In this document: positions 8,125 to 18,579 of the stretch, one piece after another
Numbering within the stretch: position 1 is the first letter of the stretch
How the letters are laid out: each line of letters begins with the position of its first letter
Assembly: GCA_002316795.1 (NCBI GenBank)
Contig: DCEE01000059.1
Span: 13,847 to 77,846 of the forward strand
Source of the DNA: Synergistaceae bacterium UBA1037
GTDB taxonomy: Bacteria > Synergistota > Synergistia > Synergistales > Synergistaceae
Reading direction: 5' to 3'
Length of the DNA stretch: 64,000 nt
The notes under the pieces: model-generated
What the model was told of the DNA's origin: nothing
The model's input: the letters and a program-made list of their open reading frames with translations, nothing else
Databases searched by the model: none
Program-made: the position numbers and the translations under genes

Positions 8125-9486
8125 TTGAAGACAGAGGTAGTTTCACAGGAAAAAAACATTATCGTTCTAAAGGCCGAATTTGATGCTGAACAGGTCAATA
8201 AGGCAATAGATAATACGATAAAGGATCTTTCGAAGAAAGCAAACATAAAAGGTTTCCGCAAAGGTCATGTCCCGCGCAAGACTATCGAACTCTATTTCGG
8301 TATGAAGGGCATCTGCGCTGAAGCTTTGGAAAAGATCGTCCCCAAAGCCATCGACAAGATGATAGAAGAGTATGAGCTGAGCCTGATCGCAGAACCGAAG
8401 CTTGAGCCGGGAGATCTCAGGGAGGGCGAACCGTTCACGCTTCAGGTGACCTTTGAGGTAACGCCCGAGGTAACGCTCCCCGACATAGAGACAATAGAGG
8501 CCGAGAAGACCCTTTTTAAAGCCACAGAAGAGATGAGAGACGAAAACATCGTCCGCCTGCTGGAATCCCGCAGCGAGCTCACTCCTACTTATGAGGAGAG
8601 GGAGATCACGAAGGACGATTTCGTTTCGATAAAATACACTTCCCTGACAGCCGACCCCGATGGCACTGTGACCCCTGTGGAAAATGACCAGAAGACTGAG
8701 CTGCACCTCGGACAGGAAAACATGAGACCCGAAGTCGTTGAGGCGATAATCGGCAAGAGACCCGGAGACAAAGCATCAGTCGAATTCTCAGTCGAGGACG
8801 ACCCTCAGAACAAGGAACTCGCGGGCAAGAAAATGCGCTATGAGATAGAGGTCCTTGGAATAATGAAAAGGATAACTCCCGAACTTACGGACGAGACCGT
8901 AGTTGAGATGACCCAGTCCAGGCACAAGACTGTTGATGAATTCAAGGAAGAGGTAATGTCGCAGCTGAAAGCTGCCGCGGAGCAGCACAGCCTTGACAGC
9001 CTGAAGGATTCAGCTGTCCGGAAACTCTGTGACCTCTCAGATGTCGAGCTTCCGGAGACTCTTATCACAAGGCAGAAAGAAGCTATGAAAGCCGATCAGG
9101 CACAGAAGATCAGGAAGGACTCAGGAATGGACATGGAGGAGTTCTTCGAAAAGAGCGGCATGGACAAAGAGAGTTATGAGAATGAACTTGATCAGGCTGC
9201 AAGAGTCGTCGTAAAAAGAGCCCTCGTTCTTGAAGCCATTGCCGACGCAAACGATATTCAGTGGACTCCGGAAGAACTTGATGCGGAGATCAACCGCTTG
9301 GCGATCAGCTCGAGGATCGACCCCAAGAAACTCCATGATTACATATTCAATGATAGGGACAGGCTCTTTGAACTCGCAGAGAAGATACGCAGCCGCAAGG
9401 CAGTCGATTTCCTCATCACGAAGGTAAAGGTCAGGGAGACAGAGGAAGACAAAACAGTTTCAGAGGAAGATAAAGAGAATAAATAA
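8125..9486 (+). CDS. tig: Trigger factor, ribosome-associated chaperone and prolyl isomerase
   Basis: Binds at the ribosomal exit tunnel and folds nascent chains. The product is 453 residues. The N-terminal ribosome-binding domain carries the signature KGFRKGHVPRKTIELYFG (canonical GFRxGxxP). A PPIase FKBP-type insert (about 150-245, with the HLGQENMRPEVVEAIIGKRP region) and a long alpha-helical C-domain follow. The Glu/Asp/Lys-rich tail is usual. The TTG at 8125 is chosen because AGGGGAAG lies about 7 nt before it and it gives the standard N-terminus; an upstream ATG at 8068 would add 19 unconserved residues. The order tig-clpP-clpX-lon is the classical protein quality-control cluster. Confidence 0.96.
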   Translation: MKTEVVSQEKNIIVLKAEFDAEQVNKAIDNTIKDLSKKANIKGFRKGHVPRKTIELYFGMKGICAEALEKIVPKAIDKMIEEYELSLIAEPKLEPGDLREGEPFTLQVTFEVTPEVTLPDIETIEAEKTLFKATEEMRDENIVRLLESRSELTPTYEEREITKDDFVSIKYTSLTADPDGTVTPVENDQKTELHLGQENMRPEVVEAIIGKRPGDKASVEFSVEDDPQNKELAGKKMRYEIEVLGIMKRITPELTDETVVEMTQSRHKTVDEFKEEVMSQLKAAAEQHSLDSLKDSAVRKLCDLSDVELPETLITRQKEAMKADQAQKIRKDSGMDMEEFFEKSGMDKESYENELDQAARVVVKRALVLEAIADANDIQWTPEELDAEINRLAISSRIDPKKLHDYIFNDRDRLFELAEKIRSRKAVDFLITKVKVRETEEDKTVSEEDKENK

Positions 9487-9530
9487 TATTTTATTCCCAA
9501 TCGTAAATTATCAGAAAGGGAGCGAATAAA

Positions 9531-10115
9531 TTGTCACAACTGATACCCATGGTAGTAGAACAGACAGGCAGGGGAGAGCGTTCTTACGATATCTACAGCA
9601 GGCTTTTGAAGGACAGGATAATTTTCCTGGGCAGCGCTATCAATGATGATGTAGCAAACCTGATAGTTGCGCAGCTTCTCTTCCTTGAGAGTGAAGACCC
9701 GGAGAAAGATGTATTCCTTTACATCAACAGCCCGGGGGGCGTTGTCTCCGCGGGACTGGCCATATACGACACTATGCAGTACATCAAGCCTGCTGTCTCA
9801 ACGATATGCACGGGCCTCGCGGCCAGCATGGGCTCATTTCTCCTCGCGGCAGGAGCCGATGGTAAGAGGATAGCCCTCCCGAATTCGAGAATAATGATCC
9901 ATCAGCCTTCTGGCGGAGCACAGGGACAGGCAACTGAGATCCAGATACATGCGAAGGAACTTTTGTATACGAGAGAAAGGCTTAACGGTATCCTTGCAAA
10001 ACACACGAAACAACCCCTCGATGTGATAGAAAAGGATACGGACAGAGATTACTTCATGTCGGCGGAAGAAGCGTTAAAATACGGAATAGTCGACAAGATA
10101 ATAGAAAAACGCTGA
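9531..10115 (+). CDS. clpP: ATP-dependent Clp protease proteolytic subunit
   Basis: Serine peptidase forming the tetradecameric proteolytic chamber. At 194 residues it is the typical length. The catalytic triad is visible as S99 (GLAASMGSF), H124 (IMIHQPSGG) and D173 (DTDRDYF). The N-terminal [19 protein letters not shown] is the usual axial-loop region. The start is TTG at 9531 with AAAGGGAG about 10 nt upstream. It lies 44 bp after tig and 108 bp before clpX, whose product unfolds substrates for it. Confidence 0.98.
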   Translation: MSQLIPMVVEQTGRGERSYDIYSRLLKDRIIFLGSAINDDVANLIVAQLLFLESEDPEKDVFLYINSPGGVVSAGLAIYDTMQYIKPAVSTICTGLAASMGSFLLAAGADGKRIALPNSRIMIHQPSGGAQGQATEIQIHAKELLYTRERLNGILAKHTKQPLDVIEKDTDRDYFMSAEEALKYGIVDKIIEKR

Positions 10116-10135
10116 ATCAGGCGGTCTGTTTTTAG

Positions 10136-10157
10136 GGGGATTCCGACAGGAGTCCCC
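10136..10157 (+). other. Hairpin in the clpP-clpX spacer
   Basis: GGGGATTCC / GGAGTCCCC (one G-T pair) closes a GACA tetraloop. No T-run follows, so it is not an intrinsic terminator. It may be an mRNA processing or stability element between clpP and clpX. Confidence 0.45.
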
Positions 10158-10223
10158 TGATTCTGATATGCAGGTATGCCAATAAGTTTTTCAATGCTGC
10201 TAATATGACTGAGGTGCGTAATA

Positions 10224-11537
10224 ATGTACGACAAAAACCAAAACAAGGAAAATAACCGCAGAAAGCCCAGATGCTCCTTCTGCGGCAAGAGCCAGGACGA
10301 GGTGTCCAAGCTGATCGCCGGCCCTGCAAATACATTTATCTGTTCTGACTGCATCCAGCTATGCAATGTGATACTCAGGGATGAAAAGTCGGCGCCATCT
10401 TTCATGGAAAATGCCGCCGGAAAGGTGAAGCAGGATTACTCTTCAGTTCCTGTTTTCGAAAAGCTGCCAAAACCTAAGGAGATAAAGGAATTTCTTGATC
10501 AGTATGTAATAGGGCAGGATCATGCAAAAAAAGTCCTCTCTGTCGCAGTGTACAACCATTATCAGAGAATAACCAACGTATCCTCGGATGATGAAGTGGA
10601 ACTGCCCAAGAGCAACGTTTTGCTGGTTGGCCCTACGGGGTGCGGAAAGACACTTCTTGCCCAGACGCTGGCAAAGATGCTCAACGTTCCCTTTGCTATG
10701 ACTGACGCCACTACGCTTACTGAGGCGGGTTACGTTGGCGAAGACGTTGAAAATATACTGCTGCGGCTTCTGCAGGCTGCGGATTTTGACATTGCCGCAG
10801 CTCAGAGGGGCATCATCTACATCGATGAGATCGACAAAATATCAAGAAAATCCGAATCGGTCTCAATAACCCGGGACGTCTCCGGAGAAGGAGTGCAGCA
10901 GGCTCTCCTCAAGATAATAGAGGGCACTGTGGCAAATATCCCACCCAAGGGAGGGCGCAAGCATCCAAGCCAGGAAATGATACCTATGGACACAAGCAAC
11001 ATCCTCTTCATCTGCGGAGGGGCATTTGACGGACTCGAAAAAATCATTGCGAAGAGGACGACCCAGAAGTCCCTTGGTTTCGGCGGGGACCTGACTACGA
11101 ACCTGAATAAAGATGCCTCCTATGAACTGCTGAAGCAGCTTCAGCCCGACGACCTGCGCTCGTACGGCTTCATACCAGAGTTCATCGGAAGGCTGCCTGT
11201 CCTGGTAGCACTTGAAGCCCTCACTGAAGAGGCTTTGATAAGGATACTCCTTGAACCGAAGAATGCGCCTCTCAAGCAGTACAGGAAGCTGTTCTCTCTG
11301 GAAGGGATAGAACTGGTCTTCACTGACGACGCCGTTCACACTATCGCAGAAAAAGGAGCGAAACTCAATACCGGCGCCAGGGGACTTCGGACCATTCTTG
11401 AGTCCCTTATGCTTGACATGCAATACGAGCTTCCGGAAAAGTCTTCGGGCATAAAAAGTCTCACCGTTACAAAAGACGTTGTGAACGGACTGGAAAAACC
11501 CATCCGTTCTTCAAAAGACGAGAAAGAGGCTGTCTGA
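10224..11537 (+). CDS. clpX: ATP-dependent Clp protease ATP-binding subunit
   Basis: AAA+ unfoldase, 437 residues. The N-terminal C4 zinc-binding domain carries CSFCGKSQ and CSDCIQLC. Walker A is [13 protein letters not shown] (about 138-150), Walker B is [10 protein letters not shown] (about 195-204), the ClpP-docking IGF loop is represented by KSLGFGGD, and sensor 2 by [10 protein letters not shown]. The start ATG gives a normal zinc-finger N-terminus. Only three bases separate it from lon. Confidence 0.98.
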   Translation: MYDKNQNKENNRRKPRCSFCGKSQDEVSKLIAGPANTFICSDCIQLCNVILRDEKSAPSFMENAAGKVKQDYSSVPVFEKLPKPKEIKEFLDQYVIGQDHAKKVLSVAVYNHYQRITNVSSDDEVELPKSNVLLVGPTGCGKTLLAQTLAKMLNVPFAMTDATTLTEAGYVGEDVENILLRLLQAADFDIAAAQRGIIYIDEIDKISRKSESVSITRDVSGEGVQQALLKIIEGTVANIPPKGGRKHPSQEMIPMDTSNILFICGGAFDGLEKIIAKRTTQKSLGFGGDLTTNLNKDASYELLKQLQPDDLRSYGFIPEFIGRLPVLVALEALTEEALIRILLEPKNAPLKQYRKLFSLEGIELVFTDDAVHTIAEKGAKLNTGARGLRTILESLMLDMQYELPEKSSGIKSLTVTKDVVNGLEKPIRSSKDEKEAV

Positions 11538-11540
11538 TCC

Positions 11541-13856
11541 ATGCACATCCATCCTGTTGTTCCCGTAAGGGATATGGTAGTTTTCCCGGGAGTCATAGCT
11601 CCGCTTTTCGTGGGAAGGCCCCGGTCGGCGCGTGCGCTTGAAGAGGCCAACATAAGGGGACATCTTGTTTTTATCACGGCCCAGAAAAATTCACAGATCG
11701 AGAACCCTGATCCCGATGACCTAAACACCGTAGGGACCCTGTGCAAAATTCTCCAGACTGTACGCATGCCCGACGGAACGATAAAAGCAGTGCTTGAAGG
11801 CGGATGGAGATGCAGAGCGGTCCACTTCATATCAGGCGACAGTTTTCTTGAGGCGGAGATCGAGAAGATCCCCTCGACCAACACCTCCTATACAAACCAG
11901 GCAGAAGCCCTTCGCAGGGCTGTCCTGACAGAGTTTGAACAATACGTAAGGCTCAATCTCAAGCTGCCTGATGAGGTCTCTCATTCTGCAGAAAACATCG
12001 AGGATACTGACCTTTTCGCTGATATAGTTGCATCACACAGCCTTTTAAAGCATCAGGACAAGCAGAAGCTGCTAGAGACTCCTGACCTTATCGAAAGGCT
12101 TCGCAGGCTTCTTGCCATCCTGATGAGAGAGAACGAATTCCTGAAGATGGAGCATGACATTCAGGATAAGGTAAGGAACGAGATGGACAAGGGGCAGAAA
12201 CAGTACTACCTCAGAGAACAGCTGAAGATCATACAGCAGGAACTGGGTGAGGACAGCCCCCTCTCAGAAACGGAAGAGCTTCGCTCAAGAGCGGAGAATA
12301 CTGAGCTTCCTGAAGAGGCGAGGGAAAAAGTTATGCGCGAACTTGAACGCTACGCGCGCATGGCACCGATATCTCCCGAGGCGACGGTTTCCAGGACCTA
12401 CATTGAGTGGCTTCTGGATCTTCCCTGGAACGTATCCTCGGAGGACCACCTGAACCTGAAGGACGCCAGAAAAGTTCTTGAAGAAGACCATTACGGCCTC
12501 GACGAGGTCAAGGAGCGCATACTTGAGTTCCTTGCTGTGAGAAAACTCGCTGCGGACAACATGAGGGCACAGGTGCTCTGCTTTGTCGGACCTCCGGGAG
12601 TCGGAAAAACTTCCCTGGGCAAGTCTATCGCAAGGACGATGGGCAGAAAATTTGTGAACATGTCGCTGGGAGGACTCCGTGACGAAGCTGAGATACGGGG
12701 CCACAGGAGGACTTATGTAGGAGCGCTCCCGGGAAGGATAGTACAGAAGATCAAGGCCGCCGGGACCAACAACCCTGTACTGCTTATGGACGAGATAGAC
12801 AAGATCGGGAATGACTTCAGGGGAGACCCTGCGGCAGCCCTGCTTGAGGTGCTTGACCCCGAACAGAACTGCAGTTTTACCGACAATTTTCTCGAGATAT
12901 CCTTTGACCTGAGCAAGGTCATGTTCATAACGACTGCCAACAGCACAGGCACCATACCAAGGCCGCTCCTTGACAGGATGGAGATAATACCGCTTCCCGG
13001 CTATGTTGCCGAGGAGAAGGTCAATATCGCAAAAAAGCACCTGCTGCCCAGGATACTTAAGGAACACGGGCTTACCGCAAAAAATATGACCGTACCTGAA
13101 GCTACGATAAGGAACATCATAACCGCATACACTATGGAGGCCGGGGTAAGAAATCTTGACAGGCAGCTTTCCAAGCTCGCAAGGAAAGTGGCGGCTGAGA
13201 TGGCAAATTCTTCAACTGCGGATGAGGCAGGGAGAACGATAAGGATCACAAAGGACATCATGAAAAAGATGCTCGGAGCACCGAAACTCCATACCACTCG
13301 CATTCCAAATGAAGACCCCCTAGGAACGGCGCTCGGCCTTGCATGGACCGAGACAGGAGGGTCTGTCATCCTTATTGAGTCTGCCGTGATGGAGGGCAGC
13401 GGAAACGTCTCCTACACGGGAAACCTTGGTGATATTATGCAGGAATCCGCACAGACCGCCCTTGCCTATCTCAGATCCAACGCACCGGCCTTCGGCATTG
13501 AAAACATTGACTGGAAGAAAAAAGACATCCACATCCATGTTCCGGAAGGCGCTGTTCCCAAAGACGGACCGTCAGCGGGGATCACGCTTGCCCTTTCGCT
13601 CTGTTCGGCACTGACAGGCAGAAAGGTAGACGCTTCCTATGCAATGACCGGCGAGATGACTCTCCACGGCAACGTACTCCCCATCGGCGGAGTAAGGGAA
13701 AAAGTGCTTGCTGCAAAAAGACTTGGCATAAAAAAACTGATACTGCCCGAAGACAACAAATCGGACGTAGATGAGCTTGGCGACTGGATCAAGTCAGGCA
13801 TGAAGATACACTATGTCTCAAAAATGTCGACCGTCTTCCAGCTGGCATTGAAGTAG
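11541..13856 (+). CDS. lon: ATP-dependent protease La
   Basis: Homohexameric AAA+ serine protease degrading misfolded and regulatory proteins. The 771 residues hold the N-terminal LAN domain (HPVVPVRDMVVFPG), a coiled coil (about 185-260), Walker A GPPGVGKTSLGKS (about 352-364), Walker B LLMDEIDKIG, and the proteolytic domain with the Ser-Lys dyad S678 (KDGPSAGIT) and K721 (VREKVLAAKR). Length and dyad positions match typical bacterial LonA. It follows clpX by three bases and precedes engB by 11 bp. Confidence 0.98.
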   Translation: MHIHPVVPVRDMVVFPGVIAPLFVGRPRSARALEEANIRGHLVFITAQKNSQIENPDPDDLNTVGTLCKILQTVRMPDGTIKAVLEGGWRCRAVHFISGDSFLEAEIEKIPSTNTSYTNQAEALRRAVLTEFEQYVRLNLKLPDEVSHSAENIEDTDLFADIVASHSLLKHQDKQKLLETPDLIERLRRLLAILMRENEFLKMEHDIQDKVRNEMDKGQKQYYLREQLKIIQQELGEDSPLSETEELRSRAENTELPEEAREKVMRELERYARMAPISPEATVSRTYIEWLLDLPWNVSSEDHLNLKDARKVLEEDHYGLDEVKERILEFLAVRKLAADNMRAQVLCFVGPPGVGKTSLGKSIARTMGRKFVNMSLGGLRDEAEIRGHRRTYVGALPGRIVQKIKAAGTNNPVLLMDEIDKIGNDFRGDPAAALLEVLDPEQNCSFTDNFLEISFDLSKVMFITTANSTGTIPRPLLDRMEIIPLPGYVAEEKVNIAKKHLLPRILKEHGLTAKNMTVPEATIRNIITAYTMEAGVRNLDRQLSKLARKVAAEMANSSTADEAGRTIRITKDIMKKMLGAPKLHTTRIPNEDPLGTALGLAWTETGGSVILIESAVMEGSGNVSYTGNLGDIMQESAQTALAYLRSNAPAFGIENIDWKKKDIHIHVPEGAVPKDGPSAGITLALSLCSALTGRKVDASYAMTGEMTLHGNVLPIGGVREKVLAAKRLGIKKLILPEDNKSDVDELGDWIKSGMKIHYVSKMSTVFQLALK

Positions 13857-13867
13857 GGGATTAGAAG

Positions 13868-14497
13868 ATGGCATCATGGAGATCAGAACTTTACTGCACT
13901 GCCTTTACAAAGCAGCAGATACCTGCGCCCCGGAATGATGAGATCGTTTTTGTCGGCCGGTCCAACGTCGGCAAGTCGACACTCATAAACGCCCTTCTTG
14001 AAAGAAATATAGCCAAGGTAAGCTCCAAACCCGGAAAAACAAGAAGCATAAACTTTTATAAAGTCTCAACAGGCAGTGAAGATTTCACGCTGGTCGATAT
14101 ACCCGGCTACGGCTACGCTGCCAGGGGAATGGACGAGCGCAGGACATGGTGGAGACTGATCGACGACTACTTCAACTCTGAGAGGCCGATCAGCTTCGTT
14201 ATCCACCTCATGGATTTCCGGCACGGTCCGCTTGCAAATGACGATGAACTTACCGCGTGGCTCGATCAGATGGACATGCCAAGACTTGTGGTTTTTACTA
14301 AAGGGGATAAAATATCACCCGGGAGGCGAAAGGGCCTCTACCAGCAGTATATGAGAGCCGGGCTTGATTCGATACTGCCTCCGTTCATAACTTCCGGTAC
14401 GAACGACAAGGAGATGACAGCCCTGAGAGAGGGCATAAAAGATATCCTGAAGGAGATCACCAAACTGGACATCATGGAAGCGAAAAAAGGCAAATGA
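13868..14497 (+). CDS. engB: Ribosome biogenesis GTPase EngB/YsxC/YihA
   Basis: TRAFAC GTPase needed for large-subunit assembly, 209 residues. G1 is GRSNVGKST (30-38), the switch region has SSKPGKTRSINFY, G3 is DIPGYGYA and G4 is TKGDK. The gene directly downstream of lon is engB in many bacteria, which supports the call. It is followed by a 96-bp spacer containing no gene and then valS. Confidence 0.97.
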   Translation: MASWRSELYCTAFTKQQIPAPRNDEIVFVGRSNVGKSTLINALLERNIAKVSSKPGKTRSINFYKVSTGSEDFTLVDIPGYGYAARGMDERRTWWRLIDDYFNSERPISFVIHLMDFRHGPLANDDELTAWLDQMDMPRLVVFTKGDKISPGRRKGLYQQYMRAGLDSILPPFITSGTNDKEMTALREGIKDILKEITKLDIMEAKKGK

Positions 14498-14593
14498 CCT
14501 GTATACCCGAGGAACCGGAACGGCCGGGCCGTCGGGATGGGCAAATAGATCCGGATACTGCCACCAGGCGTATCCATCGAGGAGGAAAAACGG

Positions 14594-17260
14594 ATGGAAT
14601 CCGAAAAGACCGTGTTGGGCAAAGGGTACGAACCAGGACCGATCGAAGACAAATGGTACATGAAATGGGTAGAAGATGAGTTGTTCAAGGCTGATCCATG
14701 CTCTTTAAAACCGCAATACTCAATAGTCATCCCGCCGCCTAACGTAACGGGCTCCCTGCATGTCGGCCACGCGCTGGACAACACCCTGCAGGACATACTC
14801 TGCAGGACAAAGAGGATGCAGGGCTATGAGGTGCTTTGGCTCCCCGGCACAGATCATGCGGGAATAGCAACGCAGAACGTGGTCGAACGTTCTCTGGCTG
14901 CAAAGGGTATCTCCCGCCACGACCTGGGCCGCGAGGAGTTTGTATCCAGGGTATGGAAGTGGAAAGAGGAGTACGGAAGCACGATAATCGGCCAGCTGAA
15001 AAAGCTCGGAGCTTCCTGCGACTGGGACAGGGAACGCTTCACTATGGACGAAGGACTCTCTGTCGCTGTCCGGAGGATCTTCGTCGATCTTTACAAAAAG
15101 GACCTGATCTACAGGGGCAAGTACCTCATCAACTGGTGCCCCAGATGCCACACTGCCCTTTCAGATCTTGAGGTGGAGCACGAAGACAAGGAAGGCAAAT
15201 TCTATGAAGTCACATACAGGTTTGCTGATGGCGACGGCGACCTGAGGGTAATGACGACCCGTCCGGAAACCATTCTGGGAGACACTGCGATAGCGATCCA
15301 CCCAAGGGATGAGAGGAACCGCCACCTTGTAGGCAAAAAGGTCATCGTGCCCATCGCCGGCAGGGTGATACCGGTCATCGAAGACAACATGGTCGACCCT
15401 GAGTTCGGTTCGGGATGCGTCAAGATAACGCCTGCCCATGACCCCAATGACTTCCTGGTCGGGCAGAGGCATGGGCTTGAGCAGATACAGGTCATCGACG
15501 ACAACGGCATCATGTGCGGGGAAGCGTCGGGGAAATATGCGGGAATGGACCGCTTCGAGGCAAGGAAGGCCATAGTCGCGGACCTTGAAGGCGATGGTTC
15601 CCTCATAAGGATCGAGGAGATAAGACACTCCGTGGGCGAATGCTATCGCTGCCACACCGTGATAGAACCATATCTCTCCGAGCAGTGGTTCGTGAGGGCC
15701 AAACCTCTTGCCGACGCAGGCGTAGAATCAGTTAAGGCAGGCAAGATACGCTTTGTGCCGGATCAGTGGACGGGAGTCTACTATCAGTGGATGGAGAATA
15801 TCAGGGACTGGTGCATTTCCAGACAGCTTTGGTGGGGACACAGGATACCTGCCTGGTACTGCGACAAGTGCGGCGAAATAATAGTAGATACTGAAGATCC
15901 CTCAAAGTGCCCGAAGTGCGGAAACTCCGAGCTGAGACAGGATGAGGACGTTCTTGACACATGGTTCTCAAGTGCTCTTTGGCCCTTCTCGACAATGGGC
16001 TGGCCGGAAGAGACGGAACTTCTCAAAAAATTCTATCCCACATCAGTCCTTGTGACAGGGTTCGACATCATCTTCTTCTGGGTCGCAAGGATGATAATGT
16101 TCGGCCTTCAGGGAATGAAGGGGGAAGTCCCCTTCCACGACGTCTACATCCATGCCCTTGTAAGAGACGAAAAGGGACAGAAGATGAGCAAGTCAAAGGG
16201 CAATGTCATAGATCCCCTTACGATAATCAGCGAGTACGGAGCCGATGCGCTTAGGTTCACCCTTGCCGCCCTTACGGTACAGGGCCGCGACATATTCCTC
16301 TCTACTGAGAGGATAGCTACTTACAGGCTCTTCATGAACAAGTTGTGGAACGCAAGCCGTTTCGCCCTGATGAACCTTGAGGATGCCGTGGACGGGATGA
16401 GGTGGGACGAAAATGAACTCAGCCTGCACGACAAGTGGATACTGAATAGGATCTCGCAGGTTTCTGCAGAGATGACACGCCTCATTGACGGCTATTTCTT
16501 CGGAGAAGCGGCGAGACTCATGTACGATTTTGTATGGGGAGAACTCTGCGACTGGTACCTTGAACTTTCAAAACCTGCGCTAAGAGGTGAGGAGGGGGAG
16601 GCCAGAAGGAAGACCACTCAGGCAGTCCTGCTCGCAGTATTCGAAGACGTACTCAAATTGCTGCATCCGTTCATTCCGTTTGTGACAGAGGAATTGTGGC
16701 ATGCGTTCCCATTCGGCAAGGGGATCATCGAGCGCACCGAATGGCCCGCTCCGAGGCTGGAAAAGATCGATGAGGCCGTAATATGGGACATGGATCTTGT
16801 CCGTGAAGTCATCCGGTCTGTCAGGAACCTCAGGGCGGAGGCGCGGATAGCACCGCAGCAGCAAATACCGAGGGCGGTGTTGTCGGTCCACAACGATGGG
16901 AAGCTTGCTCTGATAAGATCATCCGAGGCTTTGATAACGCTGCTCACAAAGGCAGAAAAGCTGAAGATCATGGACAGGTCGGCTGAAAAACCGCAGAAGA
17001 GCCTTGCATCCGTCCTTGACGACGTACAGGTATACCTGCCCGTAGGAGATCTGCTCGACGTTGACAAGGAGATCCAGCGTCTCAAAAACGACCTTTCAAA
17101 GATCGACAGGGACATCGAGAAGGGTAAGGCTAAACTTGCCAACCCTCAGTTCGTTGAGAGAGCGCCTGAAGAGGTCATCCAGAAGGAGAAGGCCTCCCTC
17201 GCGGACAACGAGGCAAAGAGGGAAAGGATAAGAGAAAACCTTTCGAGCCTCAACGATTGA
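14594..17260 (+). CDS. valS: Valyl-tRNA synthetase
   Basis: Class Ia synthetase, 888 residues. The HIGH-like motif is PPNVTGSLHVGHAL (about 49-62) and the KMSKS motif is KMSKSKGNVIDP (about 530). An editing domain lies between about 190 and 340. A Cys4 knuckle (CDKCGEI and CPKCGN, about 424-443) sits before the second half of the catalytic core. The C-terminal anticodon-binding domain ends in the Val-specific coiled coil (about 815-885). GAGGAGG about 8 nt upstream fixes the ATG start. No T-box or leader element is seen in the short 5' spacer. Confidence 0.98.
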   Translation: MESEKTVLGKGYEPGPIEDKWYMKWVEDELFKADPCSLKPQYSIVIPPPNVTGSLHVGHALDNTLQDILCRTKRMQGYEVLWLPGTDHAGIATQNVVERSLAAKGISRHDLGREEFVSRVWKWKEEYGSTIIGQLKKLGASCDWDRERFTMDEGLSVAVRRIFVDLYKKDLIYRGKYLINWCPRCHTALSDLEVEHEDKEGKFYEVTYRFADGDGDLRVMTTRPETILGDTAIAIHPRDERNRHLVGKKVIVPIAGRVIPVIEDNMVDPEFGSGCVKITPAHDPNDFLVGQRHGLEQIQVIDDNGIMCGEASGKYAGMDRFEARKAIVADLEGDGSLIRIEEIRHSVGECYRCHTVIEPYLSEQWFVRAKPLADAGVESVKAGKIRFVPDQWTGVYYQWMENIRDWCISRQLWWGHRIPAWYCDKCGEIIVDTEDPSKCPKCGNSELRQDEDVLDTWFSSALWPFSTMGWPEETELLKKFYPTSVLVTGFDIIFFWVARMIMFGLQGMKGEVPFHDVYIHALVRDEKGQKMSKSKGNVIDPLTIISEYGADALRFTLAALTVQGRDIFLSTERIATYRLFMNKLWNASRFALMNLEDAVDGMRWDENELSLHDKWILNRISQVSAEMTRLIDGYFFGEAARLMYDFVWGELCDWYLELSKPALRGEEGEARRKTTQAVLLAVFEDVLKLLHPFIPFVTEELWHAFPFGKGIIERTEWPAPRLEKIDEAVIWDMDLVREVIRSVRNLRAEARIAPQQQIPRAVLSVHNDGKLALIRSSEALITLLTKAEKLKIMDRSAEKPQKSLASVLDDVQVYLPVGDLLDVDKEIQRLKNDLSKIDRDIEKGKAKLANPQFVERAPEEVIQKEKASLADNEAKRERIRENLSSLND

Positions 17261-17262
17261 TA

Positions 17263-18579
17263 ATGGACGATGCGGAAAAATTCCATACAATAGAGACAGA
17301 GCTTCAGGATCTGGCAAGCCCGGGGATAAGACCCGGACTTGCCAGACTTTCACATCTGCTGCTGCTCCTTGGAAACCCGGAAAGAAAGTTCAGGGCTGTA
17401 CACATAGTAGGCACAAACGGCAAGGGCTCCACAGCTGCGACACTGGCTTCGATACTCAGGGAATCGGGCTGCCGTACAGCTCTCTATACAAGCCCCCATC
17501 TCGTATCCTTCGGTGAAAGGCTTCTGATGGGAGGGGAGGAAGTCCCCCCGCAAAAATGGGAAGAGGTCCTCTCAGCCATCAGAAATGTAATGGACCGTTC
17601 AGAAAGACTTAAAGCGGACCCTCCGACTTATTTCGAGCTCATCACAGCGGCAGCCTTTATGATAATTGCATATGCGGGAGTCGACATCGCAGTAGTTGAG
17701 GCGGGCCTCGGAGGAAGGCTCGATGCCACGAACATACTCTCTGATGTGATACTTACCCTGATAACGCCCATTGGGATCGACCATTCCGAATACCTTGGCA
17801 ATACGCTTGCCTCTGTCGCGAAAGAGAAGTTCGCGGTCATGAGACCCTGCGTCCCGGCGATATTTTCAGGCGGAGACGAAGAGATCGAAGCCATCTTTTT
17901 CGATACGGCATTTAAAAAGAAGACTCCTGCCCAGGTCCTTAGAAGGCTGTGCAGTTACGGCACCGTTGGGGTATCCCTCAGCGGCACAGATTTTTATGTA
18001 GAGTCAGAGTGTCTTTGCGCTGACTGCCACACACCTCTTATCGGGACCCATCAGACCGAAAACGCCGCGCTTGCCCTTGCTGCGGCATGCGCACTCAAGA
18101 CCTCATCCCATAAAGTTTTTGAAAATATAACCTTCCAGGCGCTTTATAACGGGGTCGTATCCGTGAGGTGGCCGGGTCGGTTTGAGATAATAAGGAAGGA
18201 TCCGCCTCTTCTTATAGTTGACGGAGCGCACAATCCCCACGCACTGAAAAGGCTCGCTGAAAACACCGGGATCATTTACGGCAAGAGATCTTTCAACATC
18301 GTACTTGCGATGATGAAGGACAAGGACATATCAGAAAGCCTTGATATAGTCGGAGAAACGGGGGCAAAGCTTTTCTGCACTGAGGTTCCTGGAATGGAGC
18401 GCAGCCTCTCCGCAGCAGCACTGCTTGCAATGGCAGAAAAAAAGGGTATCGTCTGTGCGGGAAAGTGGAGTTCTCCGACAGAAGCGATCCGTGAAAGCCT
18501 TGTGTCGGGATCTGACACGATATGCTGCGGAAGCCTTTTTTTAAGCGGATACGTAAAGGAGCACTGCCATGAAATATAA
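17263..18579 (+). CDS. folC: Folylpolyglutamate synthase / dihydrofolate synthase
   Basis: ATP-dependent ligase adding glutamate to (dihydro)pteroate or folate. The 438 residues include the Mur-ligase-like P-loop HIVGTNGKGSTAATLASIL (about 44-62), AGLGGRLDATN, the conserved ITPIGIDHSEYLG, and the C-terminal block VDGAHNPHA. The ATG at 17263 sits two bases after the valS stop; an overlapping TTG at 17257 is less likely. Glutamylated folates are relevant here because the hut pathway delivers one-carbon units to tetrahydrofolate. Confidence 0.96.
   Translation: MDDAEKFHTIETELQDLASPGIRPGLARLSHLLLLLGNPERKFRAVHIVGTNGKGSTAATLASILRESGCRTALYTSPHLVSFGERLLMGGEEVPPQKWEEVLSAIRNVMDRSERLKADPPTYFELITAAAFMIIAYAGVDIAVVEAGLGGRLDATNILSDVILTLITPIGIDHSEYLGNTLASVAKEKFAVMRPCVPAIFSGGDEEIEAIFFDTAFKKKTPAQVLRRLCSYGTVGVSLSGTDFYVESECLCADCHTPLIGTHQTENAALALAAACALKTSSHKVFENITFQALYNGVVSVRWPGRFEIIRKDPPLLIVDGAHNPHALKRLAENTGIIYGKRSFNIVLAMMKDKDISESLDIVGETGAKLFCTEVPGMERSLSAAALLAMAEKKGIVCAGKWSSPTEAIRESLVSGSDTICCGSLFLSGYVKEHCHEI

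Noticed and set aside
14498-14593. Regulatory leader or short gene before valS
   Set aside because: Only a GC-rich self-complementary stretch with too tight a loop and an open frame without conserved features. No T-box or terminator was seen.
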